A DNA stretch of 64,000 nucleotides from Microvirga splendida (GTDB lineage Bacteria > Pseudomonadota > Alphaproteobacteria > Rhizobiales > Beijerinckiaceae), in assembly GCF_016427565.1 (NCBI RefSeq), contig NZ_JAELXT010000022.1, positions 19,733 to 83,732 on the forward strand, in the 5' to 3' direction. Shown here piece by piece: positions 16,503 through 31,955 of the stretch. The position numbers and the translations under genes are program-made. The notes beneath the pieces are model-generated. The model saw nothing but the letters and a program-made list of their open reading frames with translations. It did not search any database and had not been told where the DNA came from. Within the stretch, counting starts at the first letter, position 1. Each line of letters opens with the position of its first letter.

Positions 16503-18326
16503 ATGGCTCAAGCAACGAACGGCGCAGCCATCAACGGCAAGGCCTATGACATCATCGACCACACCTTCGACGTGGTGGTCGTGGGCGCAGGCGGCGCGGG
16601 CCTTCGCGCCACCGTCGGCTGCTCCCAGGCCGGCCTTCGCACCGCCTGCATCACCAAGGTGTTCCCCACCCGCTCGCACACGGTGGCGGCGCAGGGCGGC
16701 ATCTCGGCGTCCCTCGGCAACATGGGGCCGGACGACTGGCGCTGGCACATGTACGACACCGTGAAGGGCTCGGACTGGCTCGGCGACCAGGACGCCATCG
16801 AGTATCTCGTGCGCAACGCGCCCGCGGCCGTCTACGAACTGGAGCACTGGGGCGTGCCGTTCTCGCGCACGGCCGAGGGCAAGATCTACCAGCGTCCCTT
16901 CGGCGGCATGACCACCGAGTTCGGCAAGGGCACGGCGCAGCGCACCTGTGCCGCCGCCGACCGCACGGGCCATGCGATCCTGCACACGCTCTACGGGCAG
17001 GCGGTCCGCAACCAGACCAACTTCTTCATCGAGTATTTCGCCCTCGACCTGATGATGGATTCCGACGGCCGCTGCATCGGCGTTGTGGCCCTCAACCAGT
17101 CCACCGGCGAGATCCACCGCTTCCGCGCCCACATGACGATCCTGGCCACCGGCGGCTACGGACGCGCGTATTTCTCGGCCACCTCGGCCCATACCTGCAC
17201 GGGTGACGGCAACGCCATGGTGCTGCGTGCCGGCCTGCCGCTGCAGGACATGGAGTTCGTGCAGTTCCACCCCACCGGCATCTACGGCTCGGGCTGCCTC
17301 ATCACCGAGGGTGCGCGCGGCGAGGGCGGCTATCTCACGAACTCGGAAGGCGAGCGCTTCATGGAGCGCTATGCGCCCTCCGCCAAGGACCTCGCCTCCC
17401 GTGACGTGGTCTCGCGCGCGATGACCATGGAGATCCGCGCCGGCCGCGGCGTGGGCAAGAACAAGGACCACATCTACCTGCACCTCGACCACCTCGACCC
17501 GAAGATTCTGCACGAGCGCCTGCCCGGCATCTCGGAGAGCGCCAAGATCTTCGCGGGCGTCGACGTGACCAAGGAGCCGATCCCGGTCCTGCCGACCGTG
17601 CACTACAACATGGGCGGCATCCCGACGAACTATCACGGCGAGGTGCTGACGCTGAAAAACGGCAACCCGGACACGGTGGTGCCGGGCCTGATGGCTTTGG
17701 GCGAAGCGGCCTGCGTGTCTGTGCACGGCGCTAATCGGCTGGGCTCGAACTCGCTCATCGACCTCGTGGTGTTCGGCCGCGCGGCGGGCCTGCGCTGCGC
17801 CGACATCCTGGAGCCCAACGCGCGCCACGCGGACCTGCCGAAGAGCGCCGACGAGATGGCGCTCTCGCGCCTCGACAAGTTCCGCTATGCCAACGGCTCG
17901 ACCTCGACCGCCGAGCTGCGCCTGCAGATGCAGAAGACCATGCAGAACAACTGCGCGGTGTTCCGCACCGGCGAGGTTCTGGAGGAGGGCCGTCAGCTCA
18001 TCCACCAGGTCTGGTCTGCTGCCGCCGACGTGAAGGTCACGGACCGCTCGCTGATCTGGAACACCGACCTCCTCGAGACGCTGGAGTTCGACAACCTGAT
18101 CGGACAGGCGGTCGTGACCATGGAGGGCGCGGCGAACCGCCAGGAATCCCGCGGCGCGCACGCCCGCGAGGACTTCTCCGAGCGCGACGACAAGAACTGG
18201 ATGAAGCACACCCTCGCGTGGCTCGACGACACCTCCCACAAGGTGACCCTCGATTACCGCCCGGTGCACACCTACACCATGTCGAACGACATCCAGTACA
18301 TCGAGCCGAAGGCTCGCGTGTACTAA
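16503..18326 (+). CDS. sdhA: Succinate dehydrogenase flavoprotein subunit
   Basis: 607 residues, normal length. Covalent FAD attaches to His59 in [10 protein letters not shown]. The dinucleotide-binding fold is [12 protein letters not shown] (about 25-36). Catalytic motifs [21 protein letters not shown] and the substrate-binding HYNMGGI are present. It oxidises succinate to fumarate and passes electrons to the SdhB clusters. Next on the strand is a small unrelated gene, not sdhB. Confidence 0.98.
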   Translation: MAQATNGAAINGKAYDIIDHTFDVVVVGAGGAGLRATVGCSQAGLRTACITKVFPTRSHTVAAQGGISASLGNMGPDDWRWHMYDTVKGSDWLGDQDAIEYLVRNAPAAVYELEHWGVPFSRTAEGKIYQRPFGGMTTEFGKGTAQRTCAAADRTGHAILHTLYGQAVRNQTNFFIEYFALDLMMDSDGRCIGVVALNQSTGEIHRFRAHMTILATGGYGRAYFSATSAHTCTGDGNAMVLRAGLPLQDMEFVQFHPTGIYGSGCLITEGARGEGGYLTNSEGERFMERYAPSAKDLASRDVVSRAMTMEIRAGRGVGKNKDHIYLHLDHLDPKILHERLPGISESAKIFAGVDVTKEPIPVLPTVHYNMGGIPTNYHGEVLTLKNGNPDTVVPGLMALGEAACVSVHGANRLGSNSLIDLVVFGRAAGLRCADILEPNARHADLPKSADEMALSRLDKFRYANGSTSTAELRLQMQKTMQNNCAVFRTGEVLEEGRQLIHQVWSAAADVKVTDRSLIWNTDLLETLEFDNLIGQAVVTMEGAANRQESRGAHAREDFSERDDKNWMKHTLAWLDDTSHKVTLDYRPVHTYTMSNDIQYIEPKARVY

Positions 18327-18333
18327 GCCGCTC

Positions 18334-18888
18334 ATGAAAAACTTTGCGTCAAAGTCTCTGATTTGGGCGGCCGTTATGCTTGGAACGGTCGCAAGCACGC
18401 CTTCGTGGGCAGAGGGGCAGCAGGAGAACCTGATCGGATGTTGGGGCGCAGCGTACGAGTACGATAGTCTCTATAACCGTGATGGCAGCGCTACAGGTAA
18501 CGCGCGTCTTTGCTCGCGCGAACCAACTGCGAAGGCCTGCGGCGGCCAGAGCTATCTCGATGTCACATACTGCTTCGACAGAGAAGGCAACGCTTACGGT
18601 GGCGAGACGCACTGTGTGCTTACGAAGAAAGGTCCGATATGCCATGGCTCGGACGGGTTGAGTGGGTCATATCGCTTGCAAAGTAACCGGATCAACTTCT
18701 TCCATCCGGGCGAGAATGGTGAGGGTCAAAAGCTTGCTTGGTCCTGCTCCTTATCATTCTCCGAAAATGCAGGTGTACTTGAGTTCGGTGACTGTGAGCA
18801 GGCAATGAAGACCTTCTTCCGAGACTGCCAGTTCAGCCGTGACTCCGAAGAATACAAGACCGAGAAGTGCGGGATTGCCTCGAAATGA
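18334..18888 (+). CDS. Secreted Cys-rich protein of unknown function inside the sdh operon
   Basis: 184 residues starting 7 bases after the sdhA stop. A Sec signal peptide (MKNFASKSLIWAAVMLGTVA, cleavage near SWA-EG) is followed by a mature domain with ten Cys residues, enough for five disulfides. The opening GCWGAAYEYDSLYN is like a small lipocalin or lysozyme-inhibitor-style beta domain, but no family is recognised. Base composition and codon use are clearly lower in GC than sdhA and sdhB, pointing to a late insertion. It does not break the operon, since the direction is the same. Confidence 0.8.
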   Translation: MKNFASKSLIWAAVMLGTVASTPSWAEGQQENLIGCWGAAYEYDSLYNRDGSATGNARLCSREPTAKACGGQSYLDVTYCFDREGNAYGGETHCVLTKKGPICHGSDGLSGSYRLQSNRINFFHPGENGEGQKLAWSCSLSFSENAGVLEFGDCEQAMKTFFRDCQFSRDSEEYKTEKCGIASK

Positions 18889-18977
18889 GACAAGTCTGTT
18901 TTGATGTCGCCCGCTTAGCAACATTGCATGCCAAGATTGCGCCCACTCATCCACTGGTGGGCTGAAGGAAAAGAAGT

Positions 18978-19760
18978 ATGGCTCAGTTCACGCTTCCCAA
19001 GAACTCCCAGTACACCGAAGGCAAGACCTGGCCGAAGCCGGCCGAGGGGGCGAACCTTCAGGCGTTCCGCATCTACCGCTGGAACCCGGACGACGGCGCC
19101 AATCCGCGCATCGACACTTACTACGTCGACCGCGACGATTGCGGCCCGATGGTTCTCGACGCGCTGTTGTGGATCAAGAACAACGTCGATTCCACGCTGG
19201 TCTTCCGCCGCTCCTGCCGCGAGGGCATCTGCGGTTCCTGCGCCATGAACATCATGGGCAAGAACACGCTGGCCTGCACGCTGGGCATCGAGGATTGCGA
19301 GTCCGACACCATCAAGATCTATCCGCTGCCGCACATGCCGGTGCTGAAGGATCTGGTGCCGGACCTGACGAGCTTCTTCGCCCAGCACGCGGCCATCGAG
19401 CCCTGGCTGCAGACGCAGACGGCGGAGCCCGAGACCGAATGGCGCCAGACCCCGGAGGAGCGCTCGAAGCTCGACGGCCTCTACGAGTGCATCCTGTGCG
19501 CCTGCTGCACCACCTCGTGCCCGAGCTACTGGTGGAACGGCGACCGTTTCTTAGGCCCCGCAGCCCTGCTCCAGGCCTATCGCTGGCTCATCGACTCCCG
19601 CGACGAGGCCACGGGCGAGCGCCTCGACAACCTGCACGATCCGTTCCGGCTCTATCGCTGCCACACGATCATGAACTGCGCGAACACCTGCCCCAAGGGC
19701 CTGAACCCGGCGAAGGCCATTGCCGAGGTGAAGAAGATGATGATCGCGCGGGCCGTGTGA
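18978..19760 (+). CDS. sdhB: Succinate dehydrogenase iron-sulfur subunit
   Basis: 260 residues. The N-terminal ferredoxin domain carries the 2Fe-2S ligands in CREGICGSC and its distal Cys (TLACT). The C-terminal domain holds the 4Fe-4S and 3Fe-4S ligands in [20 protein letters not shown] and [10 protein letters not shown]. It carries electrons from FAD to ubiquinone. It lies 89 bases after the inserted secreted-protein gene, a larger gap than elsewhere in the operon. A hairpin terminator follows. Confidence 0.98.
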   Translation: MAQFTLPKNSQYTEGKTWPKPAEGANLQAFRIYRWNPDDGANPRIDTYYVDRDDCGPMVLDALLWIKNNVDSTLVFRRSCREGICGSCAMNIMGKNTLACTLGIEDCESDTIKIYPLPHMPVLKDLVPDLTSFFAQHAAIEPWLQTQTAEPETEWRQTPEERSKLDGLYECILCACCTTSCPSYWWNGDRFLGPAALLQAYRWLIDSRDEATGERLDNLHDPFRLYRCHTIMNCANTCPKGLNPAKAIAEVKKMMIARAV

Positions 19761-19797
19761 GGCGTCCCTGGTGACGCCTCCTCGCAACACTTTTATC

Positions 19798-19823
19798 AAA
19801 AGGCGCCTCTGGCGCCTTTTTTT
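19798..19823 (+). terminator. Rho-independent terminator of the sdh operon
   Basis: Stem AAAAGGCGCC / GGCGCCTTTT with a 3-base loop, ending in seven T. A second, weaker hairpin GGCGTC/GACGCC lies directly after the sdhB stop (about 19760-19778). Confidence 0.88.
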
Positions 19824-19946
19824 ATGGTTTGCGATCCCATATGTCGAAGCCGGAACAATGTTGGCCTAGGTTCATATTCCTCATATTAGCCTAAGCCGAG
19901 GATCAAGCCGTCCTTAAGTAAGACGGCTCCGCACGAGAGGACCACG

Positions 19947-20531
19947 ATGAAAGCTTCCCTCTGTCTCGCGACGGCCGTGATGTGCTCCGCCCTGGCTCTC
20001 GGAGCATGCTCCTCGACCCGTCTGGGCGGCCCGCCGGTCCGCAGCGCGAACGCCGCTCCCTTGATCAATGCGGCGCCGGTCGAGGCAGTCCCGTCCGGCC
20101 CCGTCGAGGCGGCTCCCCTGCCGCCGATCGAGGGCGCGCCGCTTGCGGCCGACCCCATGGCTCCGCCGGCCAACCCCGACATCGCCGGCCTGCCCCCCGC
20201 GCCGCCGCCCCCGACCGTGATGGCGCCTGCGCCCGCCGCTGCCCCGGCGCCGACGAGCCGCACCGTGATGGTCGGCAACTGGAGCGCCCAGACCTCGGGC
20301 GGCAGCTGCCGCATCCAGCTCTCGAGCTCGCCGTCGCTCGACCTCTACCGCGCCTCGGCCTCGGGCTGCTCGAACCAGGATCTGTCCAAGGTCAATGCCT
20401 GGGATTACCGCGACGGCGAGGTCTATCTCTACCAGACCGGCGGCGCCGTTGCGGCGCGGCTTCGCGGCTCGTCCGCATCGCTGAGCGGCGTGCTGGCGAA
20501 GTCGGGTGCCCCGCTGTCGCTCTCGCGGTGA
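19947..20531 (+). CDS. Omp19-like outer-membrane lipoprotein with AprI/Inh domain
   Basis: 194 residues. A lipoprotein signal peptide ends in the lipobox LGAC (Cys21). A long Pro/Ala-rich linker follows (about 35-105), then a C-terminal domain NWSAQTSGGSCRIQL ... YRASASGCSNQDL ... LYQTGGAVAARLRGS ... PLSLSR. This is the AprI/Inh protease-inhibitor fold found in Brucella Omp19, including its conserved Cys pair and the terminal LSR. By analogy it may protect envelope proteins from host or self proteases. It stands alone. Confidence 0.85.
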   Translation: MKASLCLATAVMCSALALGACSSTRLGGPPVRSANAAPLINAAPVEAVPSGPVEAAPLPPIEGAPLAADPMAPPANPDIAGLPPAPPPPTVMAPAPAAAPAPTSRTVMVGNWSAQTSGGSCRIQLSSSPSLDLYRASASGCSNQDLSKVNAWDYRDGEVYLYQTGGAVAARLRGSSASLSGVLAKSGAPLSLSR

Positions 20532-20577
20532 CGAACAGGTAGCAAGGGGCCTCTGACCTTCAATGAGCGAACCTCCA

Positions 20578-20661
20578 CCGTCATGGCCGGGCTTGTTCCG
20601 GCCATCCACGTTTTAAGCGGCTTGAAGACGTGGATCCCCGGAACAAGCCCGGCCATGACGG
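20578..20661. repeat. Long palindromic extragenic element
   Basis: Two arms of about 33 bases, CCGTCATGGCCGGGCTTGTT... and its near-perfect reverse complement, enclose a short centre around 20612-20625. A related fragment sits after mdh (23757-23804). Such elements are widespread between genes in Rhizobiales genomes. Confidence 0.85.
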
Positions 20662-20734
20662 AATAAGCTCTCTTTCAAAGCGATTGGCCTCAAGACGTTT
20701 GCGCTCAACGCTTCGCAGGGGTATCGATCATCCC

Positions 20735-21928
20735 GTGAACGATCCCTCCTTCTCCTCGCCCCATTCCATTACGGCCCGCTACAACGCCCTGGTCGCGTCG
20801 GGCGCCATCGAGCGCGATCCGGCGCAAGTTGCGCTGCTCAAGCGGCTGGAGGCGCTGGCCGAGGCGCTCGGCTCCTATCGCCTCGCCCGCAAGCCGAGCG
20901 CGCTCGGCTGGCTTTTCGGCAAGAAGAGCCCCGCGCCGCCGAAGGGGCTCTATGTCTGGGGCTCGGTCGGGCGCGGCAAGACCATGCTGATGGACCTCTT
21001 CTTCGAGGCGCTGCCGGTGCGGCGCAAGCGGCGGGTCCATTTCCACGCCTTTCTGTCGGACGTGCACGAGCGCATCCACGCCTACCGGCAGAAGCTGAAA
21101 AGTGGTGAGGTCACGGGCGACGATCCCATCGCGCCCGTGGCCGAGGCCCTGGCGAGCGAGGCCTGGGTGCTCTGCTTCGACGAGTTCACCGTCACGGACA
21201 TCGCCGATGCCATGATCCTCGGGCGCCTGTTCACGGCGCTGTTTTCCCATGGGGTCGTGGTGGTGGCGACCTCCAACGTGGAGCCGGAGAGGCTCTACGA
21301 GGGCGGCCTCAACCGTTCGCTCTTCCTGCCCTTCATCGCGCTCCTGCAGGAGCGGATGGCGGTGGTGAAGCTCGAATCCCGCACGGATTTCCGGCTGGAA
21401 AAACTCGCCGGCAGCCCGGTCTTCTACACGCCGGCCGACGAGCAATCCCACGCGGCCCTGACCCGCGCCTTCAAGAGCCTCACGGGGCGCGAGCAGGGCA
21501 AGCCCGTGACCCTGACGGTGAAGGGCCATCCGGTCGAGGTGCCGCAGGCGGCCGGCGGCGTGGCGCGCTTCTCGTTTCCGGATCTGTGCGCCAAGCCCCT
21601 GGGCGCCGCCGACTATCTGGCGGTCGCCGAAGAGTTCCACACGGTCATCCTGGAGAACATCCCGAAGATGACCCTCGATCAGCGCAACGAGGCCAAGCGC
21701 TTCATCATGCTCATCGACGCCTTTTACGATGCCCGGGTGAAGCTTCTGGCATCGGCCGAGGCCGAGGTGCCGGAGCTTTATCACGCCGAGTCGGGCCGCG
21801 AGGCCTTCGAGTTCGACCGCACAATCTCGCGGCTCATCGAGATGCGCTCCGAGGAGTACCTGTCCCTGCCGCACGGCCGCTCGGACTCGGAAGCCTCCGG
21901 CAGCACGACGGGGCTCGCCGAGACATGA
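20735..21928 (+). CDS. zapE: Cell division protein ZapE (AFG1-like ATPase)
   Basis: 397 residues from a GTG at 20735; the frame extends upstream only into the palindromic repeat. P-loop GSVGRGKTM (about 69-77), family motif HFHAFLSDVHERIH, Walker B VLCFDEFTVTDIADAM and sensor region TSNVEPERLYEGGLNR all match the ZapE/AFG1 family. ZapE is an ATPase linked to FtsZ ring constriction and membrane-protein quality control. The stop overlaps the start of the TetR gene (ATGA). It sits just before mdh, an order kept in many Rhizobiales. Confidence 0.93.
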   Translation: MNDPSFSSPHSITARYNALVASGAIERDPAQVALLKRLEALAEALGSYRLARKPSALGWLFGKKSPAPPKGLYVWGSVGRGKTMLMDLFFEALPVRRKRRVHFHAFLSDVHERIHAYRQKLKSGEVTGDDPIAPVAEALASEAWVLCFDEFTVTDIADAMILGRLFTALFSHGVVVVATSNVEPERLYEGGLNRSLFLPFIALLQERMAVVKLESRTDFRLEKLAGSPVFYTPADEQSHAALTRAFKSLTGREQGKPVTLTVKGHPVEVPQAAGGVARFSFPDLCAKPLGAADYLAVAEEFHTVILENIPKMTLDQRNEAKRFIMLIDAFYDARVKLLASAEAEVPELYHAESGREAFEFDRTISRLIEMRSEEYLSLPHGRSDSEASGSTTGLAET

Positions 21929-22554
21929 AGCGGCCGGCTGGCAGCCTGGGGAAGGGGGCGGATTCCGCGCCCGCGGATTCCCGGCTGCTCGCCATTGCGG
22001 CCGATCAGCTGAAGGAGTTCGGCCCCAGGCACATCACCGTGGTGGGCATCGCGGACGCGGCCGGCATGACCCATGCCAATGTCTACCGCTACTTCACCAA
22101 CAAGGCGGCTCTCATCGATGCGGTGGCCGGCCAGTGGCTGCGGCGGATGGAGGCGACGATTGCCGACATCGCGGATTCCCCCGATCCGGCCGACGACAAG
22201 CTCGAGCGCCTGATCCAGGCCTGGGCGCAGATCCACCGGGAGCTTCTGACGGAGGACCGGCACCTCTTCGACGTCTATTGCACGGCCACCGAGACCTTCC
22301 GCCCCCTCGTGCGCAAGCACCGGGCCCGCATGCGCCAGCTCATCGAGCGGGTGCTGGACGAGGGCATCGTGACGGGCAAGTTCGAGCCCCGGGATCGGGA
22401 GAAGGCCCATGCCTTCATCAGCGATGCGGTCTATCGCTTCATCAACCCGCTCACCGTGCGCCTCGACGCCGATGTGCCGCAGGACATCCTCGACCAGCGC
22501 CTCGCCGTCATGATCCGGGTGGTGCTGAGGGCCCTGGCGAACGGCAGCGTCTAG
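21925..22554 (+). CDS. TetR-family transcriptional regulator
   Basis: 209 residues. The N-terminal helix-turn-helix (about 18-65) contains ITVVGIADAAGMTHANVYRYFTNKAALIDAV. The C-terminal ligand domain resembles the TetR_C_11/AcrR type. It overlaps zapE by four bases. Three GTTAC/GTAAC half-sites occur within 70 bases of its 3' end, upstream of mdh, and could be its operator. No effector can be named. Confidence 0.92.
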   Translation: MKRPAGSLGKGADSAPADSRLLAIAADQLKEFGPRHITVVGIADAAGMTHANVYRYFTNKAALIDAVAGQWLRRMEATIADIADSPDPADDKLERLIQAWAQIHRELLTEDRHLFDVYCTATETFRPLVRKHRARMRQLIERVLDEGIVTGKFEPRDREKAHAFISDAVYRFINPLTVRLDADVPQDILDQRLAVMIRVVLRALANGSV

Positions 22555-22559
22555 CGTCA

Positions 22560-22624
22560 GTTACAAAATCGGAAAATTGTAACAGGAAAATTCCGGGCGC
22601 TGCAGGCCAGCAAGTTACTGTAAC
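22560..22624. promoter_or_regulatory. Cluster of GTTAC/GTAAC inverted half-sites
   Basis: GTTACA (22560-22565) pairs with TGTAAC (22578-22583), and GTTAC-T-GTAAC (22614-22624) is a perfect palindrome. All lie in the 222-base gap between the TetR gene and mdh, which is also AT-richer than the genes. Likely a repressor or activator site for the mdh operon. Confidence 0.45.
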
Positions 22625-22707
22625 TACGAAGTATTTCCCGATTGTTAAGCTTGAGAACACTTTTCCGGCGTCTCAAAGCCTGGCCTGTTAACCTTTTGAT
22701 CGCTTGA

Positions 22708-23739
<1,032 letters not shown>

Positions 23740-23756
23740 ATCCTGCACGTGATGGC

Positions 23757-23804
23757 CTCCCCGGACTTGTTCCGGGGATCAGCCGGCCATCCACGTCTTC
23801 AACC
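23757..23804. repeat. Palindromic repeat fragment with hairpin after mdh
   Basis: Contains stem CCCCGGA (23759-23765) and TCCGGGG (23771-23777), followed by GGCCATCCACGTCTTCAA, sequence shared with the element at 20578-20661. It lies between mdh and sucC and could reduce read-through or stabilise the upstream mRNA. Confidence 0.7.
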
Positions 23805-23824
23805 GCTGCCGCGGAGAGAAACGA

Positions 23825-25024
<1,200 letters not shown>

Positions 25025-25036
25025 GGTTTCGACCCG

Positions 25037-25924
25037 ATGTCCATCCTCATCACCAAAGACACCAAGGTCATCTGCCAGGGCTTCACCGGCAAGAACGGGA
25101 CCTTCCACTCCGAGCAGGCCATCGCCTACGGCACCAAGATGGTCGGCGGCACCTCGCCCGGCAAAGGCGGCTCCACCCATCTCGGCCTGCCCGTGTTCGA
25201 CACGGTCATGGAAGCGCGCGAGGCCACCGGCGCCGATGCCTCGGTGGTGTACGTTCCGCCGCCGGGCGCGGCCGATGCCATCTGCGAGGCCATCCAGGCC
25301 GAGATCCCGCTCATCGTCTGCATCACGGAAGGCATCCCGGTGCTCGACATGGTGCGCGTGAAGCGCGCGCTCGAAGGCTCCAAGTCGCGCCTCATCGGCC
25401 CGAACTGCCCCGGAATCGTCACCGCAGGCGAGTCGAAGATCGGCATCATGCCGGCCAACATCTTCAAGCCCGGCTCCGTCGGCATCGTGTCGCGCTCCGG
25501 CACGCTCACCTACGAGGCCGTGTTCCAGACCACCAACGAGGGCCTCGGCCAGACCACCGCGGTGGGCATCGGCGGCGACCCGGTGAAGGGCACCGAGTTC
25601 ATCGAGATGCTCGACATGTTCCTGTCCGACCCGAAGACCGAGTCGATCGTCATGATCGGCGAGATCGGCGGCTCGGCCGAGGAAGAGGCGGCTGCGTTCA
25701 TCGCCCGCGAGGCCAAGAAGGGCCGGAAGAAGCCGATGGTCGGCTTCATCGCCGGCCGCACGGCGCCTCCCGGACGCCGCATGGGCCATGCCGGCGCCAT
25801 CATCTCCGGCGGCAAGGGCGGTGCCGAGGACAAGATCGCCGCCATGGAGGCCGCGGGCATCCGCGTGTCGCCGTCGCCGGCCCGCCTCGGCAAGACCCTC
25901 GTCGAGGTTCTCAAGGGCAAGTAA
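25037..25924 (+). CDS. sucD: Succinyl-CoA synthetase alpha subunit
   Basis: 295 residues. The CoA-binding N-terminal Rossmann domain ([17 protein letters not shown]) is followed by the ligase domain with the phosphorylated His251 in RRMGHAGAI. Motif GPNCPGIV is conserved. It works with SucC in the TCA cycle. Confidence 0.98.
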   Translation: MSILITKDTKVICQGFTGKNGTFHSEQAIAYGTKMVGGTSPGKGGSTHLGLPVFDTVMEAREATGADASVVYVPPPGAADAICEAIQAEIPLIVCITEGIPVLDMVRVKRALEGSKSRLIGPNCPGIVTAGESKIGIMPANIFKPGSVGIVSRSGTLTYEAVFQTTNEGLGQTTAVGIGGDPVKGTEFIEMLDMFLSDPKTESIVMIGEIGGSAEEEAAAFIAREAKKGRKKPMVGFIAGRTAPPGRRMGHAGAIISGGKGGAEDKIAAMEAAGIRVSPSPARLGKTLVEVLKGK

Positions 25925-25934
25925 CCGAGAAATA

Positions 25935-25957
25935 GGCCGCCCCAGACCGGGGCGGCC
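25935..25957 (+). terminator. GC-rich hairpin between sucD and odhA
   Basis: Stem GGCCGCCCC / GGGGCGGCC (9 bp, 5-base loop) followed by a poor T tract (ATCGTCATTTTGG). It is more likely an attenuator or mRNA-stabilising stem than a full terminator, because odhA follows 27 bases later. Confidence 0.45.
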
Positions 25958-25984
25958 CATCGTCATTTTGGATTGAGTATTGCC

Positions 25985-28945
<2,961 letters not shown>

Positions 28946-29015
28946 AAACCTGCGAAATCTCTCATCCGATTCCGAGGGGCCGGGAAACCGGTTCCGCAAA
29001 GACCAAAAGACGACC

Positions 29016-30251
29016 ATGGCAACCGAAATCCGCGTACCCACTCTTGGCGAATCCGTGTCAGAGGCCACCATCGGCCGCTGGTTCAAGAAGCCCGGCGATC
29101 CCGTGAAGGCCGACGAGCCCGTACTCGAGCTCGAGACCGACAAGGTCACCCTCGAAGTCAACGCCCCGGCCAGCGGCACGCTGGGCGACATCGTCGCCAA
29201 GGACGGCGAGACCGTGAGCCCCGGCGCGGTGCTCGGCTCCATCGTCGAGGGCAACGGAGCCGCGGCTGCTCCCGCAGCCGCCCCCAAGGCTGAGGCACCC
29301 AAGGCCGCTCCGGCTCCGGCCGCTGCGCCTGCTCCCGCGGCCGCTGCTCCCGGCGCCGCCAAGGACCACGGCCCGGCCGTCGCGCGTCTCGCCGCCGAGA
29401 GCGGCGTGAGCCCGGACAATGTCGGCGGCACCGGCAAGGACGGACGCGTGACCAAGGGCGACATGCTCGCCGCCATCGCCACGGGCGGCGCCCAGGCTGC
29501 CGCTCCGTCCGCTCCGGTTCAGGTGCGCGCCCCCTCCGCGCCGAGCGATGCGGAGCGCGAAGAGCGCGTGAAGATGACCAAGCTGCGCCAGACCATCGCG
29601 CGCCGCCTGAAGGAGGCCCAGAACACCGCCGCCATGCTCACCACGTTCAACGACGTGGACATGGGCGCGGTGATGCAGCTGCGCAGCCAGTACAAGGACG
29701 TGTTCGAGAAGAAGCACGGCACCAAGCTCGGCTTCATGGGCTTCTTCACCAAGGCGGTGATCCAGGCGCTCAAGGACGTGCCGGCGGTGAATGCCGAGAT
29801 CGACGGCCAGGACCTCGTCTACAAGAACTACTACCACATCGGCATTGCGGTCGGCACCGAGAAGGGCCTCGTGGTTCCCGTGGTGCGCGATGCGGACGAC
29901 CTGTCGGTGGCCGGCATCGAGAAGAAGATCGCCGATTTCGGCCGCCGCGCCCGCGACGGCAAGCTTTCCATCGACGAGATGCAGGGCGGCACCTTCACCA
30001 TCACCAACGGCGGCATCTACGGCTCGCTCATGTCGACGCCGATCCTCAACGCGCCGCAATCGGGCATTCTCGGCATGCACCGCATCGAGGACCGTCCGGT
30101 GGTGCGCAACGGCCAGGTGGTCGTGCGCCCGATGATGTATCTCGCGCTCTCCTACGACCACCGCATCGTCGACGGCAAGGAAGCCGTGACCTTCCTCGTG
30201 CGGGTCAAGGAAGCCCTGGAGGATCCGGCGCGCCTCGTGCTGGATCTGTAA
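29016..30251 (+). CDS. odhB: Dihydrolipoamide succinyltransferase (E2)
   Basis: 411 residues. The lipoyl domain has Lys43 in ETDKVTLEV. An Ala/Pro-rich linker (about 83-120) leads to a peripheral-subunit-binding domain ([13 protein letters not shown]) and the catalytic core with His382 and Asp386 in SYDHRIVDG. It transfers succinyl from lipoate to CoA. The ATG at 29016 is used; the frame upstream runs into odhA in another phase. Confidence 0.98.
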   Translation: MATEIRVPTLGESVSEATIGRWFKKPGDPVKADEPVLELETDKVTLEVNAPASGTLGDIVAKDGETVSPGAVLGSIVEGNGAAAAPAAAPKAEAPKAAPAPAAAPAPAAAAPGAAKDHGPAVARLAAESGVSPDNVGGTGKDGRVTKGDMLAAIATGGAQAAAPSAPVQVRAPSAPSDAEREERVKMTKLRQTIARRLKEAQNTAAMLTTFNDVDMGAVMQLRSQYKDVFEKKHGTKLGFMGFFTKAVIQALKDVPAVNAEIDGQDLVYKNYYHIGIAVGTEKGLVVPVVRDADDLSVAGIEKKIADFGRRARDGKLSIDEMQGGTFTITNGGIYGSLMSTPILNAPQSGILGMHRIEDRPVVRNGQVVVRPMMYLALSYDHRIVDGKEAVTFLVRVKEALEDPARLVLDL

Positions 30252-30262
30252 GGCTATCCACG

Positions 30263-30538
30263 ATGCCAAATGGCAAGCCTGGAGATCATCCCATCAATGA
30301 CATCGTTCAGCACCGCTTCCATCTATATGGGGGCGGTGTGGACGAGGAGATCTTCAGGATTGCCACCGAGTTCGGTGAAGATGGTCTCCGGAGGCTTGAG
30401 GCATTCAGCACGACGGCAAGCTTCATTGAGCCGGCGAGGGTGATTCAGGAAAAACAAAGATTACTCCTGAACAGTCTAACCGACGTTTGGAACGAGCTAA
30501 TCATTGAACGGCGGCGTAAAGCTGCAAACCACACCTGA
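30263..30538 (+). CDS. Hypothetical 91-residue protein between odhB and lpd
   Basis: Starts 11 bases after odhB with [19 protein letters not shown], and contains [20 protein letters not shown] and a helical tail ending RRRKAANHT. Codon use is noticeably less GC-rich than odhB and lpd. The next gene follows within 10 bases, so the reading direction and spacing keep the operon intact. It looks like a small cytosolic helical protein of unknown role, probably inserted after the operon formed. Confidence 0.75.
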   Translation: MPNGKPGDHPINDIVQHRFHLYGGGVDEEIFRIATEFGEDGLRRLEAFSTTASFIEPARVIQEKQRLLLNSLTDVWNELIIERRRKAANHT

Positions 30539-30548
30539 GAAAAATCAT

Positions 30549-31946
30549 ATGTCCTACGATCTCATCGTCATCGGCACCGGCCCCGGCGGCTATGTGTGCG
30601 CCATCCGCGCCGCCCAGCTCGGCCTCAAGACCGCCGTGGTGGAGAAGCGCAAGACCCATGGCGGCACCTGCCTCAATGTGGGCTGCATTCCGTCCAAGGC
30701 CCTGCTGCATGCCTCGCACATGTTCCAGGACGCGCAGCATTTCGCCGAGATGGGCATCGGCGTGAGCGCGCCGACCCTCGACCTCAAGACGATGCTGGCC
30801 TTCAAGCAGGAAGGCGTCGACGGCAACACCAAGGGCGTCGAGTTCCTGCTCAAGAAGAACAAGATCGATGCCTTCACCGGCAGCGCGCGCATCGCCGCTC
30901 CGGGCCAGGTCGAGGTGACCGCCGAGGACGGCTCGAACCAGGTGCTCGAGACCAAGAACATCGTCATCGCCACGGGCTCCGACGTCACCCGCCTGCCGGG
31001 CATCGAGATCGACGAGAAGGTGGTGGTGTCCTCCACCGGCGCGCTTGAGCTTGAGACCGTGCCGAAGCGCCTCGTGGTCATCGGCGCCGGCGTGATCGGC
31101 CTGGAGCTCGGCTCCGTGTGGCGCCGCCTCGGCTCCGAGGTGACGGTGGTGGAATATCTCGACCGCATCCTGCCCGGCATGGACGGCGAGGTCGCCAAGA
31201 ACTTCCAGCGCATCCTCGGCAAGCAGGGCTTCCAGTTCAAGCTCGGGGCCAAGGTCACCAAGGTCGAGCGGACCGGGAACGGCGCGACGCTCACCGTCGA
31301 GCCCGCTGCCGGCGGCCCGCCTGAGACCATCGAGGCCGACGTGGTGCTCGTGGCGGTCGGCCGCGTGCCCTACACGCAAGGCCTTGGGCTCGATCATGTG
31401 GGCGTCCAGCTCGACAACCGCGGCCGCATCCAGACGGATGAGCATTTCTCCACCAACGTCACCGGCATCTACGCCATCGGCGACGTGATCGTCGGCCCCA
31501 TGCTCGCCCACAAGGCCGAGGACGAGGGCGTTGCCGTTGCGGAAATTCTCGCCGGCAAGGCGGGTCACGTGAACTACGACGTGATCCCGAGCGTGGTCTA
31601 CACGTTCCCGGAAGTCGCCTCCGTGGGCAAGACCGAGGAGGAACTGAAGGCCGCAGGCATCGCCTATAATGCCGGCAAGTTCCCCTTCACGGCCAACGGC
31701 CGCGCCAAGGTGAACCGCACCACGGACGGCTTCGTGAAGATCCTGGCCGACGCCAACACCGACAAGGTGCTCGGCGTCCACATCGTCGGGCCGGAAGCCG
31801 GCAACCTCATCCACGAGGCGGCCATCGCCATGGAGTTCGGGGCCTCCTCCGAGGACATGGCCCGCACCTGCCACGCTCACCCGACCCTTGCGGAGGCTGT
31901 GAAGGAAGCCGCATTGGCGGTGGAGAAGCGTGCGATCCACATGTAA
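30549..31946 (+). CDS. lpd: Dihydrolipoyl dehydrogenase (E3)
   Basis: 465 residues. FAD site [19 protein letters not shown], redox disulfide Cys41/Cys46 in [16 protein letters not shown] site [12 protein letters not shown] and the C-terminal catalytic His in [11 protein letters not shown] are intact. It re-oxidises the lipoate of the OdhAB complex, producing NADH. The ATG before SYDLIVIG is chosen over upstream in-frame codons inside the preceding small gene. Confidence 0.98.
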   Translation: MSYDLIVIGTGPGGYVCAIRAAQLGLKTAVVEKRKTHGGTCLNVGCIPSKALLHASHMFQDAQHFAEMGIGVSAPTLDLKTMLAFKQEGVDGNTKGVEFLLKKNKIDAFTGSARIAAPGQVEVTAEDGSNQVLETKNIVIATGSDVTRLPGIEIDEKVVVSSTGALELETVPKRLVVIGAGVIGLELGSVWRRLGSEVTVVEYLDRILPGMDGEVAKNFQRILGKQGFQFKLGAKVTKVERTGNGATLTVEPAAGGPPETIEADVVLVAVGRVPYTQGLGLDHVGVQLDNRGRIQTDEHFSTNVTGIYAIGDVIVGPMLAHKAEDEGVAVAEILAGKAGHVNYDVIPSVVYTFPEVASVGKTEEELKAAGIAYNAGKFPFTANGRAKVNRTTDGFVKILADANTDKVLGVHIVGPEAGNLIHEAAIAMEFGASSEDMARTCHAHPTLAEAVKEAALAVEKRAIHM

Positions 31947-31955
31947 TATGGATTC

